From NCBI GenBank assembly GCA_012295275.1, contig CM022665.1, positions 6,384,901 to 6,448,900 of the forward strand: a stretch of DNA of 64,000 bases, in the 5' to 3' direction. Below, piece by piece: positions 39,601-50,933 of this stretch. The notes beneath the pieces are model-generated. The model made no database searches, had not been told where the DNA came from, and worked only from the letters and a program-made list of their open reading frames with translations. The translations under genes and the position numbers were made by a program. This DNA comes from Chrysomallon squamiferum. Its lineage: Eukaryota > Mollusca > Gastropoda > Neomphalida > Peltospiridae. Position 1 is the first letter of the stretch. Each line of letters starts with the position of its first letter.

Positions 39601-42406
39601 AATGGGCATGTCCATTATATTAGCAGTCTACAGATTTGATTAGCCTTTTTAGTAAGAAAAATGAACTACAGTAACTTTGGCTTTTTATACCATGAACCCT
39701 CACTTTTCTTAAATATCTGGACTAGAAAACAATCCTAGTATTGTTAACAAGTATATATGCTAGTAGCACTGATTTCATAGCCCAAAAGTGATGTTTCAAA
39801 ACCCAAACCAAAAATGCTAATTCCTGGACAGTGCATCACACCCAGTTCAAACAAAATTTTCTCTGGATTGCCTTGTGTGTGTAATTCTGTCTTGTCTCTC
39901 AGTATAGTTTTGCTTGACTAATAAGCCTTCAGCATCAGTTATGAGTAATTTGCATATACAGTTCCTTTTTGTAAAAGGATCAATTTTATTGATCTTATTC
40001 AAACAAATTTTCAGTTTTTCTGCTAAAGAACCTTGGAATTTCACCTAAAGATATGTATCAAAATTATCAGGATCCAGTAAGTCTGAATTTGTATTTGTAA
40101 TCCCTATAGTATGTAGCTGTTACTTGCTTTTAAAATACAGCAAATTTCTTTCATGGTTTTCTTCAGGATATATTCTACTCAAGAAAGAACTTCTCACGTC
40201 CAGATCTACAGTTTGGGATACACAGAACCTTTGAAAATGAGGTATACTTTGTTTTTGTATGTTCATTCAACAGTTTAGAATATCTGAAACCTAAAAGATG
40301 TAAGAAACATATAAAATAAAAACTTTCGAATTTCATTTTTAAGTTCTATTGATTTTACATTATGATAAACAGAATTTGTGACACCATTTTTACAAAATAA
40401 TATTTCTGTTATATTTTTAATGTGTTTAGAAATCATTTCCATTTTCATCAGATGATCAATGTTAAATTAAAATGAAATTATTTTCTCTTTTTCAGGTTAG
40501 ACATTTGGATGAACTTTTCCCAAGTGAGTGTATTTTTATGTACAGTCAAACTTAAATAATTTGAATGTGAAGGTGTCAGCAAAATAGTTTTTTATAAAAT
40601 AGAATTTTTATAAAACAACAAAACCAGAAAACATAACCAGAAATAAACCCCAAGTATTTTTGGATTTCCAGACTTGGTGGAACATAATCAACAGAATTTC
40701 CATTTAATACATTTCTGCTAGATGTCTAATAATTTTGAAAATATGTGGACTGTGATAGTTAATATAGTTTTGTTTATATCGATTCTGATATTGTCACATT
40801 GTATTTCATTTGATTTTTGTTTATTGCTATACTGATTGATATTTATGAATTTTCTTCAGTATGACAATTTTGCTGTATTTTGTGCTGAGATGTCATTAAA
40901 TCTTAATTAATTAATTAAACCATTTTCAGCTAAATGGAGTAAAATCTAAGTCCAAAATGTAGTTGCTTCCGATCACTTGGCTGATTACTGTATGTTTAGA
41001 CTTGGAAAGTTTTGGGCTACTAATTTAAGATTTTAAGTTCAGCATTCTCTTTTCACAATAGATGGAGCTGCATATACATTGGGGCGTGTCAATCGTGATT
41101 GCTGGTAAGTTTCTTTTTTCTTCAACAAACTCTGTTCTCTATCAAATACACATTTGGCTGCTTTGTAAAATAAAAAATCTTAAATGTTATTATAGTTACA
41201 GTTTTATTAACAGCAACAACTTTAAATTACAAACTTTTACAAGTTAAATTCCCCCATCTTTTCATCTGTATGCTTTTGTGTTTAAACTGGAATCTGTATA
41301 ATAGATGTTTTTTCTGTTTTGTTATTTTTTTGCTTGGTGTGTGCAAATAAAAGTTGACAGTGTGAAAATTAATTTGTAGGTATCTTTATACTCTGGACCA
41401 GGAAGGAGTATTAATGCCTGACCAAACATTTGAAATATCCTTTTGACTGCTCTAAATGTGATGACATACATTTCATAACAATGTAATTTAAGAAAAACAT
41501 TTAAAATACAGTTTCAGTAACTTTTCAGCTGAAAGTTAAATTTATATAAAAAATGCAGAAGTAATTTTATATAGTTAATTTTGTTTCAATAAAATAACCA
41601 AAAAAAACCCGAGAGAAATAAGGAAAACAACATTATTTTTATTCTGCACATTTGTTATAAAAATAAGTAATGTTTTCTTGACAATGTGTACATTTTGATG
41701 TGGGACATGTGTCGAGACCGAATGAATATTTTCTCCAAGGAGGCGTGCAGCAGTGGATCTGAAGCAACAAAGGTTAGTTCAGATCTTGCATCTGGTAATT
41801 TACTTTAGTTTGTTGTTAATATGGTCATATCTGTTATCTGAACTGTTAAGTTTGATCTTAGCTGTCAGAGAGGTGAACTTGTCAGTTGAATGGTTTGATA
41901 ATGATCACATTTCAGTAACATTATACTTGTGTAAACACTGTACTTACAAAAAAGTCATAGTCACGTTGTTTCACAAAGCATTCATTATTTTTGTCATTCC
42001 ACATACTTCGGTTTTAATTTTAATTTTTTTTTTTTTTTTTATTATTTTTTTTTTTTTTAGACCCTTTATAATTATTACTTTTGTTTCTTACATTCAGTAG
42101 TTTACACAGGAGAGATACCTTCAGTTATTTATTGAAATTAACAGAAATAGTTCAAATATATGTTTTAGATATCGGGTATTGGTGACATCATTCCTGGTGC
42201 CAAGATTGATGACTTTATCTTTGATCCATGTGGATATTCTATGAATGGTCTTCTGCCTGGAGTAAGCCACTTTATCATTTTGTAATTTCAAGTCCTGAAT
42301 ATCTAAACAGATACTAACATACGGTTATTACATGTATTATCAGATAACACTGTTGCTTAAATCTGATGCAAGTGCTTGTTAAATGAACAGGATGTAAAAG
42401 ATAAAA

Positions 42407-42437
<31 letters not shown>

Positions 42438-44123
42438 CAGTCATTGTTGAAATTGTAATTTTAACATATATGTAAAATACTGAATTTTAATAAGAGCTTT
42501 TAAATCACTTAATAAACACATTTTATTTTGTTCCATTGTCAGGGTTACTACATCACAATTCATGTGACACCTGAACCTCAGTGCAGCTATGTCAGCTTTG
42601 AAAGCAATGTTCCAACAGTAAGTTCATTTTTATTTTTATATTTTATATTTTTTTTTTCTCCCACTAAAATAACATCTGCCATCAACTCTTTAGTACCGGT
42701 AGGTTTATACATGGGGAGTCTATCTGGTTTCAGAATTTTTTCCTTATTATATTTTTTATTTCTAGAATAATTTTAAATTTAGTTATTTAATTATAAATGC
42801 ACATATTTTTATTATTTTATTTTTATTTTTATTTTTATTTTTATTTTTATTTTTATTTTTATTTTTATTTTTATTTTTATTTTTTCAGGAATCCTATCAA
42901 GACCTGATGAAGAAAGTTCTTGATGTCTTTAGACCTGGAAAGTTTCTCATGACTGTGTTTGCAAATGAGGTGGGTTTATTATATAATTATACTTGTAAAG
43001 TGGTACAAAAAATAATTATAATAATAATAATTAAAAGAATCTATTGCTTTGTTGTACTGAGAAATATTTAGAAATACCTCATTTAATGAAAATTATTCAT
43101 TTCCATTTGTTATGTTGACGTTGTTTTTGTTTTTTCACAGTATATCTGATATCAGTTTATCACATTAATAGTTGTGGCCTTGTTATTGTTATAATTATTA
43201 TTTTTTTAATTTAAGCAATGTGGTATTTTTGTCTGTTAAACAAGTTTTAAATATCTGTATTAAAAGTTAATATTTTGAAATGGAGTTTTGTATGTAACTA
43301 TCAAACAATTACTTACAGTCTTTATTGTTAAAACTAAATAGCCAAAAAGACTCGTGCATGATACATTTATTTTATGTGGATGATATATCTGTGAACAGTA
43401 GCAGCACGCAAAGTAGTGTTTAACTTTAAATTGTTTTTGTGAAGTGATAAATATTCTGTATGATGAACAGTGGTTGTGAAATATCAGGTTGTAAAATTTA
43501 ATAGCTAAATTTACAGCAGCTAGAATAACAGTGCAACAAATTTCAGACATGAATAGAAATATATCCAAGTGTGTTTTAAATGATTCAGATTTAATGTCAG
43601 AATGTATGTCTTACAGTTTATAAACAAATGATTCTGTGTTAAGAACAACTAAAAAATAAAGGAAATAGTAAGTTAATGTGACTGGCCATTCTGTAAGTTC
43701 AGCTGGGTGACACAGTATTTGCATTTATTTACTTACTTACATGTTGTGTAGTACTATGGTTCTGGTCCTAGGAATGGCATATACATCAAGATTATACATT
43801 AGTTTACTGTTTACTGTATTAAACATAAAAAAATGTATCAAGTGACATTATTGAAAATTGAAATTATCATATTCTTTTTTAATCTGTTAAATTAGAACAA
43901 AACCAAATCGTTAGTAATGTAATCAGAAGTCTGTGCACCAGCATAATTAGTGTTCTCAACATATTGTTCCATTTTACAGGAATCAGTCGCTAGGGAGACT
44001 CATCGACAGCTGGAAAAGGAGAACAACTTCCTGAAAAAGGAATACGTGTGTCAGGATCACCAGTACTGCAACTTCAAGAACTACAAACTCACCTACATGT
44101 ACTTCTCCCGCCCAATCATTTAG
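36605..44123 (+). CDS. AMD1: S-adenosylmethionine decarboxylase proenzyme, complete, 12 exons
   Basis: Makes decarboxylated SAM, the aminopropyl donor for spermidine and spermine synthesis; cytosolic pyruvoyl enzyme. Exons: 36605-36708, 38751-38837, 39202-39328, 40167-40241, 40496-40523, 41062-41104, 41380-41434, 41692-41772, 42169-42261, 42543-42617, 42889-42969, 43980-44123. Total 993 nt, 330 residues (human 334), all in phase. The N-terminus has [13 protein letters not shown] with the two conserved Glu (E10, E13). The self-cleavage motif YVLSESSMFV puts the cut between E65 and S66, which becomes the pyruvoyl group. KTCG supplies the conserved Cys80, CGYSMNG gives Ser224 and TIHVTPEP gives His238, the pair needed for processing. 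The stop is TAG 44121-44123. The ATG has G at +4 and follows a GC-richer leader. Intron 7 is AT-AC. Intron 2 splits the codon just before the cleavage site. Confidence 0.95.
36709..38750 (+). other. AMD1: AMD1 intron 1
   Basis: A 2.0 kb intron. It has a stretch of less biased composition at about 37360-37580 without a sustained open frame or recognised similarity. No feature could be assigned. Confidence 0.7.
41435..41691 (+). other. AMD1: U12-type AT-AC intron in AMD1 (intron 7)
   Basis: The intron starts ATATCCTTTT at 41435 and ends GTGTAC at 41691. TTTCTTGAC at 41674-41682 matches the U12 branch consensus TTCCTTRAY with one mismatch, and its branch A lies 10 nt before the end. Joining gives PDQTFE + ILMWDM, aligning with DQTLEILM of human AMD1. 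No GT donor near the end of exon 7 keeps the frame: a TGA follows at once in the unspliced frame. Confidence 0.92.
42412..42437. repeat. Poly(T) run
   Basis: Homopolymer in AMD1 intron 9 ending in CAG, but not used as an acceptor in the model. Confidence 0.8.
42816..42885. repeat. (TTTTTA)n hexanucleotide repeat
   Basis: About 11-12 units of ATTTTT end directly at the TTTTTCAG acceptor of AMD1 exon 11, so the repeat forms the polypyrimidine tract of this 3' splice site. Confidence 0.9.
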
Positions 44124-47052
44124 GAGATAGTGTGCAGGGGTCCTACACAGTGTGGGTGCACCTGTAACAGGTTGCCACCCCTAGGACTTATCTGCACACC
44201 ATTGAGTTTGTTTTCAGTTTTGCTACAGTTATTGTCTTCTCTTTTTTGTCATGCTTACATCTTTTTATGGAAATCTCCTAAATCTAGAAAGAAATATCAG
44301 ATTGCTTGTGGATATGTTACCCGCACTCCTCGATAAAATTCTGCTTTGGACAGTTTTTTTTTTTTTTTTTTTTTTACCGCTCTTTCTTCCTGAGAGGATA
44401 CAGTACCAAATACCAGACTGTTATTAAATTAACCTTTAGATTTTGTTACTAAATGTTCTTATTAATGAGAACTTTTTCAGTATTTGAAATAGAATATAAT
44501 CGTGATATGCCATTGGGTTTGACACTGGACTATTTATATTTTGTTTTTAGTCTGGAGTCCATTGTATAATTAGTGTTTATCTGGTTTTTATTGTTAACAC
44601 ACAATCTTACAAACTTCAGTGTTGTTTGTCAGCTCTTTTATTGGTTGAACTGTCATGTTTGTCAGTTTTATTTTAGCATAGAGGCTGTTATCTGTTGTTG
44701 CTAATAATTTTTGTGACTGTGCTGGTTAATTTTGGATTATGTGTATTTTATTTTAATTTTGTTAATGGATAAATTTCTTTAGTCAGCTCTGTAACCAATT
44801 TTGGGCATTTTATGATTTACATTTTCCTTTTTTATATGTTTATATGATAAATACATGTCCTTAGTGCTTTTTTTTTTTTTTTTAATTATTCCCAATGGTG
44901 TTTTATATCAAGTGCACCTAAATCTGACTTAACTGTCCTCAGGTAAAATAAGACATTTAAGACTTCAGCAATTTCTTCTACATTAGTACTTAGATTGCCT
45001 GCCTCCATTAGACAATAAAATACGTTACATACATATACAGTTACTACAATATTTATTAACAAATATAAAAATTATATGTAAATAAATAAATCATATTCTC
45101 CTAGCTTTACTGCTTAAACAATCTGATTTGCACATACAAACCATTTTTTTTAAATATCTATAATTATGTGATGCAGCAGCTTTAACTAAAACTTTAGTCA
45201 GTTATATTAATGGTCTAGATACTGTGAAAAATTTCTAAATGGTGTTTTGTAATTGGCAACCAATCTTTGCAAATAACAAAGTCTTAATACATTGAAAATT
45301 GTTATATCCTCAGTTGACATGTTGGATTTGTTCAACCTACTATTGATCTAATGAAACAAAGGACAGTTATGGCCTTTATACATCCCCCATGAATTTGTTA
45401 TAACAATGTCATATTCCACTATTAGCAGAAGTTGGTGTTTAGAAGCTAACAAAACAATAACTTGCAAATATGTGAAATATATTTTAAGATTATTTCATTA
45501 TTTACCAGACGTACCTTAATTATTAGGTACAGGTATAAAATTCTACATGCTTTCTGAGAATGAAGCATTCCAAGATGAGAAAAAGTGACTTAAAAGCTGA
45601 GTAATAAATTACTAGATACAGTGGGGTTTTTTTTGGGGGGGGGGGTTGTTTGGATTTTTTTTTTTGTTTTTACCTCTTGGAATTTGGACAGCTAAACCAA
45701 CCTTTTGCCTTAAAGCCATTCCATAGTACATGTATTTTGTAATATCATGACTAAAAAACTGTATAGAAAGGGGTATTATGTTTTTGAGTATTATTGATTT
45801 AACCTAATAATTCATTTCAAATTAGCTATAAACAAGTATTTTAGTATTCCTAGATTAATGATAATAATAGAAAGAAAAAAAAAAATAGTCATGGCTGAAT
45901 AAAGATTGTTGTAGATTTATATCTTCAGAGTTGAACATTTTGATAAAATTGCTATGAAAAATGCTGTATGTATTATGTATTACATAGTATCATTGGTATA
46001 CTTTAACATGAATGGCAAAAGTACTGTGGAATGGCTTGATATATGGAGAAATAATAACAAAAATGTACTTGGGGGTTATTTTCATGATGATTTTTTGCTA
46101 ACAACTTTGAGATTAGAATGCCAAGTCAGTTTGTGGTTGATTTTTATAAAATGTAATTAATTAAATTATTAAAATAAAATTTTAATAATGTAAAAAATTA
46201 CACTTTGTTAATCGGTTGTTATATTTTTATTAATATATATATTTAATGGAAGCTGTGTGGCAATACATTTGATTATGTAATTAATTCAGTTGTTACTGTG
46301 TAACAAAAGGTAATGTAGGTGATATATGATGAAACATTTATGTGATCATTACCAATTCATTATTCTGGAATGTGTTAACAGTCTAGATTATGTCATGCAC
46401 TCATATGTCAACACATTTGTACAAATGCGAAAACACAAAACAAGACAATCTAAAGTACTATTAACATTTATGTTTAATTAAAAAAGGTTTTATACACATA
46501 TTTGTTAACAACGACTGCAGTAACAATCTAAAATACCAGAAACTAGAAAGTATAAATTTAAATTAAAAAAAAAAGAATTTCAAAACTTTTCTGTTTAATG
46601 TTTTAACACACAGCATACATATACACCTTCATCTTATAAAAAGAGCTAATATCAAAATTGTAATAATATATTTTCATAAAATATTATCATAATGTGTTGG
46701 GACACTACTGTCACATCATTTGATATCATGTAAATTCTATGCTTGGCCTCTAACATAGATTGAGAAATCAGTGTCCTGTAACATTCAGTATTTTAACAAC
46801 ATTCTGGGCTTACAATTGTACATTTCTTACTTTTTTTTTTTTTAGATTTGTCCTGTTTTAAAACTGTCAAAATAAATCTCAAAAGCTCATTTTCATATTT
46901 TTGAACATACTGCTATCAGTCAGTAATTTATAAAATGGCATCAATATTCTTTTATATATATATATATATATATATTATAAAGAATATTTCTTAAGTATTA
47001 TTTCAAGACATTTGGAAGAATTAATCTGGAAATTTTTTATTATTATTATTGT

Positions 47053-47055
<3 letters not shown>

Positions 47056-47086
<31 letters not shown>
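47056..47086. repeat. Poly(T) run
   Basis: T homopolymer of about 31 in the AMD1 downstream region. Confidence 0.85.
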
Positions 47087-47090
<4 letters not shown>

Positions 47091-50000
47091 CTCACAATAT
47101 TTTGAGTTCATTTTCTGCAACAATTCCTACTTGGGAGTGATGAAGTAATCATTGTTTCTCGTGTAATTCATAAACTGTTCTTTTGACAGTTTTCATTAAT
47201 GGTTCTTGTAGTAAGATTCAGTTCACTTCATATCCATGTATTCTCTTCATTACTGATCAGGACACCAGATTCATTATTATTCAAACATCACTTTAAATAT
47301 GCAAAATAAAATAAAAGTGGGGGTGTTTATTTTATTATATTTATTATTATCAGTTTTTAGAAATCATTGGGAATGAGGAGCACTTTACAGAATATTCGTA
47401 CACTGAAACATTTAAGATTTTCTATTCCGAGCCAATGAATGTGTAAAATAGTGAAAATTATAAATTACATTCAAATAATAACGTTCTGTTTGCATAATAC
47501 TGAAGAAAATGTTATGATTTTAGTATCCATGAATTCCCCAAACCCCAGTAATACCTATTTTTTACATAACCCTTTTTGACTGTTTATATCTTTAGGAATA
47601 AGAATTTAAAATAATGAGGTTTTTTTTAGGTATAATAATTAAATAATTGTTATACAAGGAGGATAAATTATATTTAATGTACATAAGCTGGATAATTTGT
47701 GTTAGATATAGATTTGATAAGATTTACCTATGAAAAAGAATATGGAGGGAAAAAAAAATGAATTGAAATTTGCAATTGTTTGAAGTAAAACAGAAAATAT
47801 AAATTTTTAAAATTTTATTATATAACGAGATATGTTCCTTTATACAGCAAATAGAAAAATATTGGCTGTTTTTATAACATTTATCTAAAAATAATTTTTT
47901 ATTTGGATCTTGTTTTTTCCTCATTGCACAATGAAATAATTGTAATCATTGCATGAATGTGTATTTAATTGTGATGATAAATTTAAATCTGCAGATGCTG
48001 TGAATTTACTCCACTAACACATCAAAAATAATAATAATAATAATTCCAAGAAAAAAAATGCCTTATACAGGAGATAGAAAAACACCATTGTTTTCACTTT
48101 TTAAAATATTTTATGCATGTTGATCTGTTAAATTTTGTATTTATTTTTACATTTATTCAAAAAACTAAAAATTATAAAAAAAATTATGGAGATACAGAAT
48201 TTTTATAGCTACGAATGGTAAAACAATACCATGTTCAATTTGTAATCTTTTCATAATGCTGTTTAATCACTGTGTTGTTATACAACGTGTGGCTAATAAA
48301 ATATACTGGTTTAAAATGTATTTGTTTTCTTGAACAGTATAAAAAGATTATTTAAAAGATTACATTTGTAACCTTTACCTAACGAATACTAACATTTGCA
48401 GTTACACTAGTTAGCACTATGTAGAAAGTAATTTTGATTAAGTGCTATTTGATCTTACCTTTTGATAGAATTTTTTTATTATTAAACTAATTTATTGTAG
48501 ATTATATAACTCAAAGCATTTTAATTTTAGCAAACATTTATGATCCTTATTGACTTTTCCAAATTTCTAAATAAATTAAGCTGACACTTTTATTTCTATT
48601 TATTACCTTATTTCAGTTTGTGTTTTTGTTCGTTTTGTTTTGTGGGGGTTTTTGTGTTTTTGTTTTGTTTTGTGGGGTTTTTTCTATGTTTTTGTTGCAG
48701 GTTTTTGTTTTTGTTGTTGTTGTTGTTGTTTATTTTTACTCTTCCCACACCCCTTTTTAATGTTTTATTTTAATATAAGAATAACGTTTTTGTGGAACTT
48801 ATTTTAACAAATCTCATAATATATGGCTTGGTAAAGACGATAAATAACATTACAATAAGTAGTTTCATAAACTGGTTTAAAATCATTCTCTGGAAGGTAA
48901 TGGTTGCAGTATACGTGTTATTATGTATCTAAATTTGATCTTTGCTTTATGTTTTCCGTGAGCTGATTTTGAATAAACACTAACACTATAGTCTTTCTTA
49001 TTTATTTATGCAGATATAATAAACATAATTCTGTTATCACAGATGTGATAGAACAAAAATGTTTTTGAAAAGAGAGCTATAGCTGGAAGATAAGAGTTCT
49101 GACTTCAGGCATTGTAAGTCACTTTATCAACTCTGTTCGGTGCTTGTATGTATTTGCCACCGCAGCCTTACCCCAAAAGCAGGATCACAAAAGAACTTTG
49201 CACGTTCATCCCCCCCACCCCATCGATAGAAACGTGCACAATTCGGATTCAAAGCGAAACCTATAGCATTTTTATATAACTCCGTTTAAACCGTAGATAT
49301 AAAATCTTGAATACGTCTTTAAATGAAACGTAATGAATAATATATATTCTTTCTCAAACAAATTTTTAAATTGAAATAAATTGGGGTGGGGTTAAAATTA
49401 TTATAATTATTTTAATTTTTTATCTTCTAGTTTATTTCCTACAAATGTATTTATATAATTATTTACGTCGCGGAACGATAAAAATTGGTTCGTGATTTTC
49501 ACAATTTTAATTGCATGACACGACCATTGCTAATATTTGTAGCCATCAAAACAGTAAATCAGCTTGGCAGACTGATACGAACAAAACTTTGATGTATGAC
49601 TTTTACTGACAGAAACAACAAAACAAAATTTAATGAGGAGTACATGAATATTTATTTCTCGAACACTACATTAGGAAATGAAAACATATGCTAAGCCTTG
49701 TTTTGAACGTTAAAAGCAGAGACTGTAATATGACACTTTTTTTCAATTTACGTTCCTATCGTTTTACATATCGATTTCTTGTGAAATTTAAAGAAACCTG
49801 CAGTATAGCTACTGGGATTAAATCTTTGTGATTAACCCATTACAAAAAATACACCAACCATTGTTAGCTGTACAAATAAATAATGACATATGTTTTTTTT
49901 AATGAATTTTGTTTATGTTGTGTTTTTTTTGTTGTTGTATGTTGTTGTTTGCTAAATATGGTAACAGGAGACAAAACAGTTAATTACCTAATCAATTTCT

Positions 50001-50466
50001 GCCATTTTTTTTTTTTTTTTTTTTCAATTCCAGTTGAAAAAACAATAATTTCAATGCCTAAAACAGCATTAACAAAAATGTGAATAACAAATATGTATAA
50101 ATACACACACATTTACATTCTAATAAATAGTCAAAAGGACTGACAGAATAATATAAATGACAATGTTATTTCACAGGACATATTCACAATGACGAAAATA
50201 AGAAATTCGAAATATTAATTTCTGTTTAGTACATTTGAACAACACATCAAAAATAATATAGAAAGAAAAATGATAAATTAATAATAATCAAAATGCCAGC
50301 ATTATCTGTAACAACAGCTTTGAAACAAAACGTATGAAAATATATTAAAAGCAATATTGAAAATCAGACAATGTAATATTTTAAATCGTTGATTCCGATT
50401 TTTCTTATTGATGATAACAAAAATTATTTATTAAAAAAAAAAAAAAAAAAAAATTGCCAAACTAAT

Positions 50467-50472
50467 TTTATT
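50467..50472 (-). promoter_or_regulatory. Candidate poly(A) signal of minus-strand gene
   Basis: AATAAA on the minus strand about 460 nt after the stop at 50934. It follows a stretch of fairly complex sequence that could be 3' UTR. Confidence 0.35.
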
Positions 50473-50933
50473 CCACTCGCTATGTTGCAATAAAGAGAAC
50501 TAAAATTTAAAGTGCTGTATTAAATCCTGAACCATACAAACAACAAAAAAAAAAAATATATATATATATATAATGCACAGTAACATGTTGATATATATAT
50601 ATAAAGCTTGGTCTACGGTACAAGAAAATCTTTAACAACAAGACTGAATTCAGATTACCTCTGGCCATACGAGGTGAATCTGAAATTGTGCAATGTGCAG
50701 TATTTACACATTACGTTTCCACAACCAAAATATCTTTCTCTTTAGAAAGTCAAAATGACTTTGATCAAGCGCTACTGAAAACATTTTTGTTTGTCTGCAC
50801 AACTTGAGATGGTCAATACCCACTGCTGACTTGAGACTGGTGAAAACAGCACCTTCGAGCTTTCATATCTCAGACAGAACAAATCCGGCAAAAATGCCAT
50901 ACAAAGTGAAGCCGAAGTATCTTAATTAGGCGT

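Larger units (their letters stand above)
44124..50933. other. AMD1 3' UTR and convergent intergenic region
   Basis: 6.8 kb between the AMD1 stop and the stop of the minus-strand gene. Candidate AMD1 poly(A) signals include AATAAA at 45014-45019 and others near 48295. The block 50600-50933 has more balanced composition and is likely 3' UTR of the minus-strand gene. Simple repeats: T runs near 44357-44375 and 47056-47086, TA near 46955-46975. No further gene was seen. Confidence 0.55.

Noticed and set aside
39846-40080. Possible extra AMD1 exon or reverse-strand frame in intron 3
   Set aside because: A TTTTCAG acceptor-like and GTAAG donor-like pair flanks an open stretch, but its frame does not fit phase 0 between exons 3 and 4 (immediate TAA), and AMD1 proteins have no insertion there.
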